DNA of 62,758 nt from an uncultured Ruminococcus sp. (GCA_902778175.1 CACYWT010000002.1:1-62758), one strand, 5' to 3'. Counted from the first letter of the stretch, positions 1 to 11,523 are shown. Made by a program: numbers and translations. The notes: generated by a model from the letters alone, not told the origin.

Positions 1-12
1 TATTGCTATTTG

Positions 13-40
13 AGAGGTCTGTTTCAGGCCTCTTTTTCTT
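13..40 (+). terminator. Rho-independent terminator for a gene left of the window
   Basis: A 9-bp stem (AGAGGTCTG paired with CAGGCCTCT, one G-T pair) closes a TTT loop and runs into TTTTCTT. It is oriented to end plus-strand transcription coming from outside the window and faces the terminator of the large surface-protein gene. Confidence 0.6.
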
Positions 41-106
41 TGCTATATGACGCGGGGTTATTGGGCGGATACAACACGCTTGGTTATTTAACGATTACTC
101 ATAAAC

Positions 107-150
107 AAAAAACGCCCGGCAGGACATCCGTAGTGATGCTCTGTCGGGCG
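107..150 (-). terminator. Rho-independent terminator of the giant surface-protein gene
   Basis: On the minus strand a 16-bp imperfect stem (113-128 against 135-150, ending in GCCGGGCG) is followed by six T residues. It lies about 55 bp past the stop codon of the 205-10380 gene and closes that transcription unit. Confidence 0.8.
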
Positions 151-204
151 GTGAAGTTATAGTTTTTGTAAAGGGAAGCAGTATTATATCAAATAGAGAA
201 ATAA

Positions 205-3200
205 TTACAGCATCTTATATTGAAGCCTTGAATTTGTATAGATAATGTGATCAAAAGCAGATGCCTGAGTATTAGCAGAACCACCTGAAAGTGCTTCGAA
301 TATGTCTGCTGTCAAAGTCACTTTATAATTTGAATATGCTTTGGTCGTGCCAAAACCGTTAGTTTCACCTGTAAGAACATCATATGATATCTGTATTTTT
401 GATGCATCATCAGACAGGCGAACAAGATCTTTATGAGCTCTTATTGTTAATATAGTTCCTGCGACATTCAAGGAGGATGTTAATTTCTCAGCATCAGTAA
501 TCGCATTTGTTCCATATAGAATCTGATCATTTGCAGTAATTGTAATATTCTGCAAATAATCTGACAACACAAGTCTGCTACTGTCACTATATCCGCTTGT
601 CTTACAGGTAAGTGACAGGCTAAATTCAACAAAATCTCCAGTATCGGACAAATCATCATAATTATAAATCGCTGTTGTGGAAATACTGCCCTTATTTGAT
701 GTGTTTGTTCCCTCATCAAACGGATTAATACCAAGAGAACTATACTCTCCATCAGGACTTGTCAATGTTTTGTCAGCAGTATAAGACAACTTTGCCGTAG
801 CAAGATTCTGGATATAATATCTTGTTGTATCATTTTTCTGCGAAGATGATGAACTGTATGCGCCGCTTTCTGCAACAGAAGAAACATTTGAGAATCCCCT
901 TACAAGTGCACCTGTATTAGTATTCGCCGCATCAATTCTTTCAGGAAACTGCTTGTCGATCGAATTGGGAAGATATTCAACATAGTACTCCGTCTCTATA
1001 ATCGCAGAATAACTATTTGTTGAATCCCTAAGATACTGATTGAGATTTTTATTATTTCTCAGTTCAATATAGTTTCCGGTTATTAAAGCCTGACTCTGAG
1101 ACGAAAGATCAACAAACGTAACCCCTTCACCATGTGCAGTTCCCGGATACAGCTTGTAGCTATTGATACCGACCTGGCTTATCGCCGTATCCGCAACTCC
1201 TATTTTTATTTCATCATTTGCATCCCTCATTTCATAGTTCATCAGGAATGTCTGGAAAATAGTTGAATTCGGATTATTGCTAAGATTGGTCGGAATATTG
1301 GCAGCTATCGCATCAGGCGTAAGACTAATAGATGATCTCATTGTTACTGTCAGAACCCTGTTTGTCTGGGTTATTTCAGCATTACCTGTATTGGAAGCAA
1401 CATTAAGATACATACTATTATTATCACTATCAATGATATAGAGCTTACCTATGATCAGATGAACCGTATCATTATAAACACGGCTGACAATTTCATTAGG
1501 TATCCAGTTAGCATTATTACTGTTCTTTTTTTCAAAACTTTCCGAGGAATTGATCTCATAATGGTAGAAAACACTATTGCTGTCATTCTTTTTTGTAAAG
1601 AAAGACAGATAGTATTCCTCCGGTCTTATCGTACTGGCTACAGTTGCAGTATAACACTGAGAAGTTGTATCATTCCCTTTCGGTTTATACATATTACCAT
1701 CTGTGTCTATAACTGTAGCTTGTGCTGCATTATTTGTACGGATCAGCGTTCCATCGCCCGATTCAGAACATGTCACATCAAGAAATGTATTCAGATTTAC
1801 TGGAGCATATGCATTGCCGTCCTCATCCTGAAAATCTGCAAAGTCAATTTCATAGGATTGTCCCGTTATCGTTGGATTGAGATAGTAATGCTTATCATTT
1901 GATGCATCCACCAGAGCGAGCCTTGAATTTGGAGCCCAACCATTATTACTCATAGATAGCTGCAGTGACTTATAGAAGTTTGACTGTGAATAAACATTCT
2001 CGCCTGCGTTTATAGCGCTTGCCCAGTCGGAGGCTGTTCTTTCATAGGTATATGTCAGCTTCATAGTAACCGGGTTGCCGAGGTTTTCAAACATTGTATT
2101 TGCTGCATTTGTATGAGTATAGGCAGCAGGATAATAGTTTGTTCCAGACACCAGCTTTGAGCTGAATCTGAATTGTATAAGTTTTTTTACAAATATCGGA
2201 ACATAAAGATGATATGCAACACATGAAGTACTTCCTGGATCAAAAAATCTTACATCCATAAGAGTAAACTGTGGTGTCGAAAGATCTTCATTATCAATTT
2301 TTGATGCATCCATAGCAAAACCCGTTTCATAATCCAGTAATGACCCAGTACCTGCAGCACCAACTAAAAATTTTCCATTATCCTGAAGTGTACATTTATG
2401 AAGAGTTATCTCAAAAACATTCTCAAGATTCACCTTAAAATCCATACTTGTATTAGTCAGATTCTGCAAATAATAATTTATATATGAGGTTACATTGCTA
2501 ACATTTGTGTCATTAACAATAAGAAGCGGAAAATCATTTATATCGTTTCTGCCGAATTCAGTCTGTGAGGTCGACATATGATCCTTCAAGGTCTGGAGTA
2601 AATCATTGTTTACAGCAGGAGCGGAAGAATAATTGCCAGCAACACTATTAGTTTTATCGTTTATTATCTGCTCCAGAGCCGAGCCGGTGTAGACAGCCGA
2701 GCTTACAGCATCACCGGTCAGGAATTGGTCTGTTCCAATATACATTTTCGGACTTGAAGTTACATAGGGGAAGTTATCAGTTACAGCATTGCCATTGTAA
2801 TCCTTTACATTAGTTGCACCGGTATTCACATTTGAAAATGTTGCATTTGTGGAAGATGCATTATTCAGATAATCAGCGAAAATGACATATCTATCTGTGC
2901 CATTATCTATTTGTAAAGCCCCACTTCCCCTACCAGCTAGCTTTATAGGAACAAAACATCCACTTGCTGCAACAGAATTTTGTCTCGAGAAACCTACAAT
3001 CTTTACTTTTTTCTTGATTTTTGCAATAATATAACCATTATCTGTTTTCTCAGTTCCATTTCCATCCTTATCTTGAAACTGAATATTATCACACAGAATA
3101 TTATAACCAAAAAGATCTGCACTTAACCAACCAGTTAAGCTTCCTGAATAATTCGATTTTAATAAAATATCTTTGATCTTTATATTTCTGAAAGTTAATT

Positions 3201-6200
3201 TGCCACCATCTACCCATGCACACACGGTACCTGTATCATTAAAACCCTGCAAAACATAACCTTCAACAGTACAAGTATCAATTGTAACACTTTTATTTTT
3301 TACACCACCAATTAATCCTCCGCAAGCTCTATGTTGACTACCTTTGGTCAGTCCATATAATGTACACCTATTACTGCCAGAAGGAGGACTTTTAACGGAA
3401 CAATTATATACTATAATTTCTGAATTTGTTGCAGCATTATTTAAACCGTCAGTACCAATAAGACCACCTATTCTATGACCATATACACTTATCCTATTGA
3501 TATCACAATCCTCAATTATCAGTGTGTATGAACTACCTTTTTTTCCACTAGTATCACTTATACCAATTAACCCACCAGCAGCAACGGTGTCCTCAGTGCT
3601 TGAAGAAAAAGTATTACCTTCCCGAAAACCAATTCTATTATTTATTGTCGAACTCAAATTTCCCATTTTAACAGATTTCAGTTTAATAGGTTTATTATTT
3701 GATGAATTTTTAGCATATCCTATGATGCCACCTGTTCCATTAGCAAAATCTGTATTAGATTCACCTTTAAAATCAGATAATACCATAGGAGACTGAATCG
3801 TAACATCATTTATATTTAGATTTCCTTGTTCGAAATAACCAATAATACCACCTGAATATCTCTTGCTTGTAACGGAAAAGGAAGTTTGAGCATTTATATT
3901 TGAAATAGATACCTGATGATTTGTTTCATTATTTGCCAACTGTAAATTTCCAAAGAAACCTCCGGCAGTTTCAAAGCCGTTGACAGTAAGACCACCTACA
4001 CCTATGCTTTCAACTGTGATACTGTCACTACCTGCAAATCCCGCATATCCTGCAATCCCGCCGGTATTAAGATATGCATTATTTTCAACATTTGTTTTTG
4101 TATAGGTCATTTTACCATCGGATTCACTATGTTTGAATACATAGTAATCTATCGTTCCGGTAATACTGAAATTATGGATCTTATAGTCATCCGCCTTTGC
4201 TCCCTGATCTGATCTGTTATGACGCAAAGTATCAAATAAACCAAATCCACCTTTATTTGTATTAACAGGAAGATAATTTTCAAATCCGCTTTCGTAGTGC
4301 CTGAGCGACATATTCAGTGTCAGACTGAGACCGCTTCCGTTGAATTTATGCAGACTGATAATTCTGTTTGTAAGATCACTTCTTTTGAATCCAATACTCC
4401 CAATACCCCTGAAACCGTCAGGCAGCGTCCATGAACCTGCATTGCTTATTACAAAATTACATACAGTTTTAGCATGTGTCAGCGCCAAAACGCAGTAATT
4501 TGTTGTATCAGTATAATTCGCAACAATAAAGGGCTTGTTCGTTCTGTTCTGATCGGCTAATGCCGTTGTATAATCAGCCGGCTTATTATCGTTTGTATTA
4601 TTTGTACCGACATTGCCATATACTGCACAGCGTGTTTTCTTATACGTTGTTGATGTATCATAGCTGTCGCTTTCACCAAGAGATATTGCCCCTGTGCTCG
4701 GTACAGAAACAGTAGTACTGCTCTGCGTAAGCAATGACATAACAAACAATGCCTGAGCGTTCGGTATAGTAACATCTGTGCTGTACATACTGCTTGCACC
4801 GCTGACGGCAGTAAATGCAGATGTTGACAGCTTATTCGTTTCATTCTTGTTTATATCAGCTATGGAATAATTCTTTGTACCGTTCTTCATGGTAACGCTG
4901 GATTCTGATGTTTGATAGCTTGTGCTTTCAGTAACAGCATATCCATTCAGCACCCTGCCAATTATCGGGTTTACATATAGCCAGTCAGCAGCTGAAACAT
5001 CAATGGAATTTGTGCCGTCATTCAGTTTTCCGGATGGAAGAGTATTAAGGCCCTGAGGAATAGCTGCTGCCGCAGTTGTTGGATATTTAAAAATAACCGC
5101 GCCATTGACAACAACACCGATATATCCTCCGACAGGGATTAATTGCGCATTAGTGCCGGTGAGTGATATATTATTTGTCATACTCGCATATGTCACCTTG
5201 ACCTCGTCGAGAATATTATCTCCTCCGAGTACTGTGCCGATAACTCCGCCATAGCTTTTACAAACCGGGTATACATCGCTGTTATTATTCTGCAAGAGAG
5301 ATATATCTGCCGTACTTTCTACACTTATAGTCAGATTTTTGACAACACTGCCGTAGCTGTTGACAATAAGCGGTACAGAACTTTTATTAGTAATGGTATA
5401 TCCTCCGCCGTCTATTACGCCTCTGAATACAGCATATTCATCTGTAATGGCAGAAAAGTTTGTATTGCTCAGACCCGAATAGTTTTCAAGAACGATATCA
5501 TTTTTCAGTTTATAATATGCTCCGGCAAGATATGTCCTGACGTCTGTCGTACTGATAGAATCGCTTCCGTTGACAAAATTTGTTCCATCATAGTTATAAA
5601 TCTTATGATTTGTTTTGTTAGTCTTATCATCACACCAGTATGCAGTTCTCTCTGCCGAAGTCGGCAATGTTACCTTAGTATCACCATAACTGCCATTCAA
5701 TATTTTTGCAAAGTTTTCGAGGTCACTCGAACTGCTGATCATATACGGGTCATTATATGTCCCGCAGCCTTCTGCAAGTGTTGTCCTGTGGTTTACTTCA
5801 AGCTGATGCTTTCTTCCTTCATATCCGGCAGAAACATAAGGCAGGAAATTGCCTGTGAAAACACTTGCGACGGAAGTGCCGCTTGTATCACTATTGGAAT
5901 CGGGATTAGTATATCTTGCAGTAGCATCCTCTGGTTCACCGGAATAAATACGCTCCATATCCGGATATTCTCCCTGCGTTGTATAACCTACTTCTTTACC
6001 GTATGTCACCTTTCTTCCGCTGCTCCAGTCATCATCCCATGTATATGTGTATGTTCCCGTCGATCCGGATTCAAACTCAAACTTATCAAGAAGAGTTGCT
6101 TTAGTGAAGATCGAACTGCTTGTTCCATATGCAGTATCAAGTGCTGAATTGGAATATCCGTCACTCCTTCCGTCAAGCTTGATCAGCGTAAAGTTAAGGT

Positions 6201-9200
6201 TAATACCCTTTGCATCAGAGGAACCGACAGCTCCGATGAGACTGCTGCCAGCCTTCGGATAAGTACCGTCATTCTTAATATACGGGACGAATGCACTTGT
6301 AGTATAAGTTTTGTTAGCAGTCGTACCTGTCTGGATATTCTTGGCTGTAAGATTAGCGTACTGTGTTATCTTATTTATCAGAAGCGGAGCATATGTTTTA
6401 GAATTGCCTGTTACATTTGCGATATTATGGATATATACTCCCTGCAGCGTAAGATCATCTATATCGATTTTTGACTTATGCATATCATCATTTCCCGCAA
6501 CTGTTCCGCAAATAAGAGCACCACAGTACTTATCGGTCATACCAATATTACCTTGTAAAGCTGCTTTCTTTGCAGATACTGTTATTCCGCTTGAAACATT
6601 TCGGAAAAGTGATGCATGAAGCAGAAAATGCTGTGTCGTAGTATCTGCGCTGTTATACTGTGTAACGAGAGAAGATTTTATTGAACTATGCGTGCCTCCG
6701 TTCTGTGCTTCGCTAAGCTCAAATTCTTTGTTATAAAGAATGATCGTACCCTTAACTGTCACACCGGAATCAACATCTACAGGATACCAGCTGTATCCTT
6801 TCAAATCATATTCGGAAGATTCAGCAAATGTATTATCCGCAGCTGCAAATTCCGAATTGATCGATCTGTGGGCATACTGATGCAAGCCCCAACTCATCAG
6901 CTTCATTTGGGGCGTAGTTAACGATGCAACTGTGCTGCTTGTTACAGAATCAAGGTTATAATAATATCTCGACCAGGGATTAGGCTTTGCTCCAAGCGAA
7001 GTCTTGGCCTGATAACTGTTGCTCAATGTAGTGCCATTCATATTCAATCCGTTTGTTTCGGAAGTTTTTATTGAAATGACACCGGCACCGTTTTTCAGTA
7101 TATATTCATCTCCGGAAGCATCCGTCCCGCTTCTTGTACTTCCGTCATCAGAATAATATGCACTGTAAGCAACAAGCTCATCATATACACTTGCACTACT
7201 AAGTAATGTTTGTGTTGCGCTTGTTATAGTATAGCAGGTAGTTGACGGCAAAAGCATATATATAGCTGAGGAAGATTCATCTGTTTTATAATTGCTGCTC
7301 TCACTGTACCAGCCTTTATTTACGATCATGCCAAACGATCTCGGACTTGACGCAGCTATAGTTATATCATTTATATCAAGATCAGTAACCGTCCATTTTC
7401 CCGTAGCACAATACACCAATCCTGCCATATCACTTACAGCGCCGGTTGCAGTAACTTTGGAACCTGTATTGACAGATACAGATGTTAAGGTAGCATTCGT
7501 GTTAAGCCACTCATAACCCAACAGACCGCCCATTGAAGTAGCCGATGCTGCCTTGATCTCCAAAGACGAAGTCGTAACTCCGTCAAGCGTCAATTCTCTT
7601 TTCTTAAAGTCACTCGATGTAGAATAGCCATGTATCTTTGCTATTAATCCTCCCATGATCTGTTCGGTTCTTGCAGCTGTATTTTCTATCGTTCCGGTTG
7701 TAGATATCGTTTTAAGATACCAATTCTGTTTTGCATTGGTAGTGTGATATATTTTCCCGAGAACACCACCTATAGCAGTACCGTCAGATGCATTATTGCC
7801 TGAAACTTTTCCCTTGAGATCACATTTTTGAATATCAACAGCTTTAGTGGAATCTGTATTCTCTGTGGTCTCTGATACCTCTCCTACCAGCCTACCCAGA
7901 TAAACGTTCTGATCTCCTCCATAATAAAACTCAGTTTGTATATCCACATTAGAAACTTTTATACTTGTTTTAGCTATGGCTGCTACTGAACCAACATAAA
8001 CCGAATTTGCAAATGGAGAAACACTGATCTTTCCGTCTATGACCGATTTGCTGGCTGCGTTGATATCTCCTACAGTAGAACCATTGAGTATACCAAACAA
8101 TCCATTGTATTTATGATTGTATATGCGACCGTCACCGTTTGTTCTGTTTGAATCAACAGTAACCGAGGACAAATTTGTTTCTCCCCTATTTCCGTATGGC
8201 TCGCCTATCGCCAAAGTAAGCTTATTTCCTGCTGAATTAAAGTTACCGCTATATTTGTATTTGTCAGCCGTATCACCATTACTATAATTATCTCTTGTCA
8301 GACCTGTAAGACCGGTACCTCTGAGATCAATTGCGGCACCTAAAGACAAAGAATTACTCACAGACCCACCGATAGTAATTATACTACCGCTATTAAGCTG
8401 CATATTAAGTGCATTTTTCGCAAAATCAGCAACAGTGCTCATTGCAGCCACAGGAGCGCCGATCGTAACAGTATGCGCTGATTCATTCACCGTAATAACA
8501 GTATTGCCTCCAAACTGCTCATTTGTAGAGGTGCCTGATGTTGCTTTTCCATTGAACCTGAGAACTTCTCCCCATGCCCCTATATCATCCGCCTGAACTG
8601 CTTCACTTCTTTTTAATATCCAGCCGCTTTCTGCAAAAACAAGTCCATTATCACGATATCCTACTATCTGACCGTACAAATGTACATCCTTCGTTGCTGA
8701 AGCTGACTTTGCCGAGGAAAGATCTGTAGTTCCGGTCATTCTGAGAACACCGTTACCAAGATTTCCTACAAGTCCGCCTCCATTGAAAGTGCCGTCAGTC
8801 TTTATTGTAACATTATAAGCATCTACAAATGATTTTTCAGCAGTTCCGATCAATCCGCCATATGTCAAGTTGCCGGCATTATAGGATTTATCAACTGTAA
8901 AGCTATTAAACTTTAAATAGCTTGCAGTTGTTTCATCTACCTTACCTATAGCTCCGCCGTAGCTTGACGTTTTACCCGGATTTTTTGTTTCAACGGTAAG
9001 CGCACCTATTGTAAGGACATTGTTGAGGCTATTTGTCTTGTAAAGACCTATCAATCCTCCATATGTTGCACCCTCGATACTTGCATGATTTGATTTGATT
9101 GTAGTGGTTATTGTCGCAGGAGAAAAGGTGAAACTATGATTACATTCAAATTCCCCAAAAAGACCGCCAATATTTCCCGCCTTTCCTTCGCCTGTGCCAT

Positions 9201-10380
9201 TTTCCTGCACATAAGTTCCATCAATACTGTATGTATTGAGGTCTATCGTAATTTCATCCGATTTAGGTTTATAATATCCGTATATGCCGCCAACACCCTT
9301 TGTTCCGACCATATGTTGTTTAATATTATACGGTTTATTGGCTGATGACAAGGCTACTGTGGCTTCGCTTATTTTTCCAACCAGGCATCCTGCATGACCG
9401 TTTGATGTTTTTATGTTTTTTCCATCTGACTGAATATTATTAAGTGAACCATTATAATTGAAAGTCGAACCAGAACGCATTTCACCGACAAGACCACCGA
9501 CATTTCCTGACGATGTTGTAATATCATCTATTTGTCTTAATGCACTTCCTGAAGAATTATTGACAGAAAAACTCAGAGTGGCTCCTGTATTAATAAGACC
9601 ACAAGCCAGTCCGAGATTTGTATTTGATTTCAAAGCAACAGCGTTCGCATCTCCTGTTTCCTGGTTCATTGTTACATTCAGGGTAAGATTCGGAGTATCT
9701 GAACCTGTGCCAATTGTTCCTATCATTCCACCGAATTGTTTGAGTGTACCTTCATTATTGTCATCTGTTGCAGACGGTTTTACTACAGAAATATTCCATG
9801 TTGCTTTAACTCCTGTTCCTGCAACAACCTTCTTGGCTATAAGCGGCGTATTATCATTTATAGTTACACCACTAAGTATTTTATTACCATAAAAGCGGGA
9901 AATTCTTACATCTCCATTTAATTTAACAGTATCGGCAACGCTGTTAAAAAGAGGAGCATCCAGATTAAGAACTAATGTTTGTCCTGACTCAATAGTCAAT
10001 TCGCCGCAAAAAGGATCACTGTCTGTTCCAAGACCACTAAAATCTCTTTCAAAATATCTTGTATTACCTGTAGAAGTCAAAATTGTAATTTTATCATTTT
10101 TGTGGTATGTGTAATAAGTCTGATAGCTTTTACAATAGCCATAAAAATCTGTTATTTTCAAAGTAATAGCGTTATTTGCATCATGAGCATAAGCATAACC
10201 GGTAGGAGGACTTGCAGGATCAACAGCAGAAGCAGTTAATCCGAATAATTCGGTTTCTTTCAGATAATCACATATTATACCACACGGTAAAATATTGATG
10301 AACATTACAGCAACAATCAATAAACATATAGCTTTCCTGAAATAGGATCTATTAATGATTCTTATGATTTTATTTTTCAT
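205..10380 (-). CDS. Giant secreted GLUG-repeat adhesin-like surface protein (3,391 aa)
   Basis: Very large exported protein of the host chromosome, not of the phage. An N-terminal signal peptide is visible (basic residues, then a hydrophobic run around residues 18-35). The body is rich in Ser, Thr, Asn and Gly. It carries about nineteen GGxxG turns of the GGLIG/GGIIG/GGLVG type, each followed by beta-strand-like segments with isolated Cys residues. This is the GLUG-type repeat seen in adhesins and right-handed beta-helix proteins. No LPXTG motif or C-terminal membrane anchor is present, so how it stays on the cell is unclear. The start at 10380 (MKNKI) is preferred over the ATG at 10389 because AGGAG at 10391-10395 lies 10 nt from the former and 1 nt from the latter. 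It is the last gene of a four-gene run with short gaps and its own terminator. Adhesion or matrix function is inferred from the repeats. Confidence 0.8.
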   Translation of the reverse strand: MKNKIIRIINRSYFRKAICLLIVAVMFINILPCGIICDYLKETELFGLTASAVDPASPPTGYAYAHDANNAITLKITDFYGYCKSYQTYYTYHKNDKITILTSTGNTRYFERDFSGLGTDSDPFCGELTIESGQTLVLNLDAPLFNSVADTVKLNGDVRISRFYGNKILSGVTINDNTPLIAKKVVAGTGVKATWNISVVKPSATDDNNEGTLKQFGGMIGTIGTGSDTPNLTLNVTMNQETGDANAVALKSNTNLGLACGLINTGATLSFSVNNSSGSALRQIDDITTSSGNVGGLVGEMRSGSTFNYNGSLNNIQSDGKNIKTSNGHAGCLVGKISEATVALSSANKPYNIKQHMVGTKGVGGIYGYYKPKSDEITIDLNTYSIDGTYVQENGTGEGKAGNIGGLFGEFECNHSFTFSPATITTTIKSNHASIEGATYGGLIGLYKTNSLNNVLTIGALTVETKNPGKTSSYGGAIGKVDETTASYLKFNSFTVDKSYNAGNLTYGGLIGTAEKSFVDAYNVTIKTDGTFNGGGLVGNLGNGVLRMTGTTDLSSAKSASATKDVHLYGQIVGYRDNGLVFAESGWILKRSEAVQADDIGAWGEVLRFNGKATSGTSTNEQFGGNTVITVNESAHTVTIGAPVAAMSTVADFAKNALNMQLNSGSIITIGGSVSNSLSLGAAIDLRGTGLTGLTRDNYSNGDTADKYKYSGNFNSAGNKLTLAIGEPYGNRGETNLSSVTVDSNRTNGDGRIYNHKYNGLFGILNGSTVGDINAASKSVIDGKISVSPFANSVYVGSVAAIAKTSIKVSNVDIQTEFYYGGDQNVYLGRLVGEVSETTENTDSTKAVDIQKCDLKGKVSGNNASDGTAIGGVLGKIYHTTNAKQNWYLKTISTTGTIENTAARTEQIMGGLIAKIHGYSTSSDFKKRELTLDGVTTSSLEIKAASATSMGGLLGYEWLNTNATLTSVSVNTGSKVTATGAVSDMAGLVYCATGKWTVTDLDINDITIAASSPRSFGMIVNKGWYSESSNYKTDESSSAIYMLLPSTTCYTITSATQTLLSSASVYDELVAYSAYYSDDGSTRSGTDASGDEYILKNGAGVISIKTSETNGLNMNGTTLSNSYQAKTSLGAKPNPWSRYYYNLDSVTSSTVASLTTPQMKLMSWGLHQYAHRSINSEFAAADNTFAESSEYDLKGYSWYPVDVDSGVTVKGTIILYNKEFELSEAQNGGTHSSIKSSLVTQYNSADTTTQHFLLHASLFRNVSSGITVSAKKAALQGNIGMTDKYCGALICGTVAGNDDMHKSKIDIDDLTLQGVYIHNIANVTGNSKTYAPLLINKITQYANLTAKNIQTGTTANKTYTTSAFVPYIKNDGTYPKAGSSLIGAVGSSDAKGINLNFTLIKLDGRSDGYSNSALDTAYGTSSSIFTKATLLDKFEFESGSTGTYTYTWDDDWSSGRKVTYGKEVGYTTQGEYPDMERIYSGEPEDATARYTNPDSNSDTSGTSVASVFTGNFLPYVSAGYEGRKHQLEVNHRTTLAEGCGTYNDPYMISSSSDLENFAKILNGSYGDTKVTLPTSAERTAYWCDDKTNKTNHKIYNYDGTNFVNGSDSISTTDVRTYLAGAYYKLKNDIVLENYSGLSNTNFSAITDEYAVFRGVIDGGGYTITNKSSVPLIVNSYGSVVKNLTISVESTADISLLQNNNSDVYPVCKSYGGVIGTVLGGDNILDEVKVTYASMTNNISLTGTNAQLIPVGGYIGVVVNGAVIFKYPTTAAAAIPQGLNTLPSGKLNDGTNSIDVSAADWLYVNPIIGRVLNGYAVTESTSYQTSESSVTMKNGTKNYSIADINKNETNKLSTSAFTAVSGASSMYSTDVTIPNAQALFVMSLLTQSSTTVSVPSTGAISLGESDSYDTSTTYKKTRCAVYGNVGTNNTNDNKPADYTTALADQNRTNKPFIVANYTDTTNYCVLALTHAKTVCNFVISNAGSWTLPDGFRGIGSIGFKRSDLTNRIISLHKFNGSGLSLTLNMSLRHYESGFENYLPVNTNKGGFGLFDTLRHNRSDQGAKADDYKIHNFSITGTIDYYVFKHSESDGKMTYTKTNVENNAYLNTGGIAGYAGFAGSDSITVESIGVGGLTVNGFETAGGFFGNLQLANNETNHQVSISNINAQTSFSVTSKRYSGGIIGYFEQGNLNINDVTIQSPMVLSDFKGESNTDFANGTGGIIGYAKNSSNNKPIKLKSVKMGNLSSTINNRIGFREGNTFSSSTEDTVAAGGLIGISDTSGKKGSSYTLIIEDCDINRISVYGHRIGGLIGTDGLNNAATNSEIIVYNCSVKSPPSGSNRCTLYGLTKGSQHRACGGLIGGVKNKSVTIDTCTVEGYVLQGFNDTGTVCAWVDGGKLTFRNIKIKDILLKSNYSGSLTGWLSADLFGYNILCDNIQFQDKDGNGTEKTDNGYIIAKIKKKVKIVGFSRQNSVAASGCFVPIKLAGRGSGALQIDNGTDRYVIFADYLNNASSTNATFSNVNTGATNVKDYNGNAVTDNFPYVTSSPKMYIGTDQFLTGDAVSSAVYTGSALEQIINDKTNSVAGNYSSAPAVNNDLLQTLKDHMSTSQTEFGRNDINDFPLLIVNDTNVSNVTSYINYYLQNLTNTSMDFKVNLENVFEITLHKCTLQDNGKFLVGAAGTGSLLDYETGFAMDASKIDNEDLSTPQFTLMDVRFFDPGSTSCVAYHLYVPIFVKKLIQFRFSSKLVSGTNYYPAAYTHTNAANTMFENLGNPVTMKLTYTYERTASDWASAINAGENVYSQSNFYKSLQLSMSNNGWAPNSRLALVDASNDKHYYLNPTITGQSYEIDFADFQDEDGNAYAPVNLNTFLDVTCSESGDGTLIRTNNAAQATVIDTDGNMYKPKGNDTTSQCYTATVASTIRPEEYYLSFFTKKNDSNSVFYHYEINSSESFEKKNSNNANWIPNEIVSRVYNDTVHLIIGKLYIIDSDNNSMYLNVASNTGNAEITQTNRVLTVTMRSSISLTPDAIAANIPTNLSNNPNSTIFQTFLMNYEMRDANDEIKIGVADTAISQVGINSYKLYPGTAHGEGVTFVDLSSQSQALITGNYIELRNNKNLNQYLRDSTNSYSAIIETEYYVEYLPNSIDKQFPERIDAANTNTGALVRGFSNVSSVAESGAYSSSSSQKNDTTRYYIQNLATAKLSYTADKTLTSPDGEYSSLGINPFDEGTNTSNKGSISTTAIYNYDDLSDTGDFVEFSLSLTCKTSGYSDSSRLVLSDYLQNITITANDQILYGTNAITDAEKLTSSLNVAGTILTIRAHKDLVRLSDDASKIQISYDVLTGETNGFGTTKAYSNYKVTLTADIFEALSGGSANTQASAFDHIIYTNSRLQYKML

Positions 10381-10452
10381 ACTTATCATTCTCCTAAAAA
10401 CATAATAAAGCCATAAAATCCTTCAAAAACGATCTATAGCATATTTCTAATC

Positions 10453-11523
10453 TTAATCCCCTGTATCGGTTGGAATATCTATAGTAATACAAACACCTGT
10501 ACTTTGTTCAGAACTAATAAATCCCCACGAATTTCCAAGTTCGCCATTGACTTTATAAATCTGAATATCATATCTGTTTCTATAGTTTTTTGCCGCACTA
10601 TATGAATCAGCATTTATCACCAATTTGTTCCAACCATTTGTTCCGCCGCCTGCAGTATAAACAACCTCTCCGGATACAAATGGAAAGGCACTGCCACCGG
10701 ACTCATAAAAATACTGGTTCAAGGCTGCTACAGCCGGATTCCATTCAATGGTAATCGTCTGACTGCCGGTACCGGTCAGAACCAGATTATATGCATCACA
10801 ATCAACTGGTGTTGCACTGTTATCAAGCCTTTGCTCATTAATATAGTATTTCCAACCAGTTGACGCAGAGGCTCTTTCTTCTTTCAACCCTATAGCTGCC
10901 GCAAGGGTTTTCAGATCAGTAAAAGCTGCAGCCGGTGTAGCTTTTATCATTACTCTTTTTCCTGTATCATTTCTCAGATCCCAGTTTCCTGAAAATCTGA
11001 CAGAATATGTGTTTTGTGTTCTTCCTCCCGAAGCAAGTGTTTCCTGCTCTGAACTGTTGTAAGTATAAACTGCCTCTAAATCGCTAAAAGTCACCAATGG
11101 AGTAATACTTCCGTTCTTAAAAACCTGGATACTTTTATCATTACCGAGATTGCTTAATGTATTTCCATATTCATCAACTACTTTGATTTCCAAATCGTAA
11201 TTGATCTGTTTACTGTAAAAATCACCTGTACCATCAATATCATAATTCCAGACAAACACATCAACATTATACGTTTCAGAAGAGTTTTCCAACTGTCTTA
11301 CAAAATAGGGTCTGTATGATATTCTATCGTTTTCAACAAGAGTAAGAAGGTTTGAAGAAAACATCATATCGCTTGATTCGTCAGACATTACAACTCTCTT
11401 CATAAAATTATTTTTTCCGGGATATTCCGCTGAAACAACCAAAGCGACCATACCAAAAGAAATCAAAAGAATCCATAGAAAGAGCCACTGATTTTTAATG
11501 AACTGAACAATATGTTTTTTCAT
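10453..11523 (-). CDS. Exported surface protein of unknown function (356 aa)
   Basis: N-terminal KKH residues precede a hydrophobic run (residues 13-32) ending in VSAEY, a plausible signal peptide or membrane anchor. The rest is a beta-rich, Ser/Thr/Asn-rich extracellular-looking domain without a family motif I recognise. It starts with ATG after a GGAGG site and lies 44 bp downstream of the 11568 gene and 72 bp upstream of the giant protein, so the four genes probably form one operon. By position and composition it may be a subunit or assembly partner of a surface fibre; this is inference. Confidence 0.7.
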   Translation of the reverse strand: MKKHIVQFIKNQWLFLWILLISFGMVALVVSAEYPGKNNFMKRVVMSDESSDMMFSSNLLTLVENDRISYRPYFVRQLENSSETYNVDVFVWNYDIDGTGDFYSKQINYDLEIKVVDEYGNTLSNLGNDKSIQVFKNGSITPLVTFSDLEAVYTYNSSEQETLASGGRTQNTYSVRFSGNWDLRNDTGKRVMIKATPAAAFTDLKTLAAAIGLKEERASASTGWKYYINEQRLDNSATPVDCDAYNLVLTGTGSQTITIEWNPAVAALNQYFYESGGSAFPFVSGEVVYTAGGGTNGWNKLVINADSYSAAKNYRNRYDIQIYKVNGELGNSWGFISSEQSTGVCITIDIPTDTGD

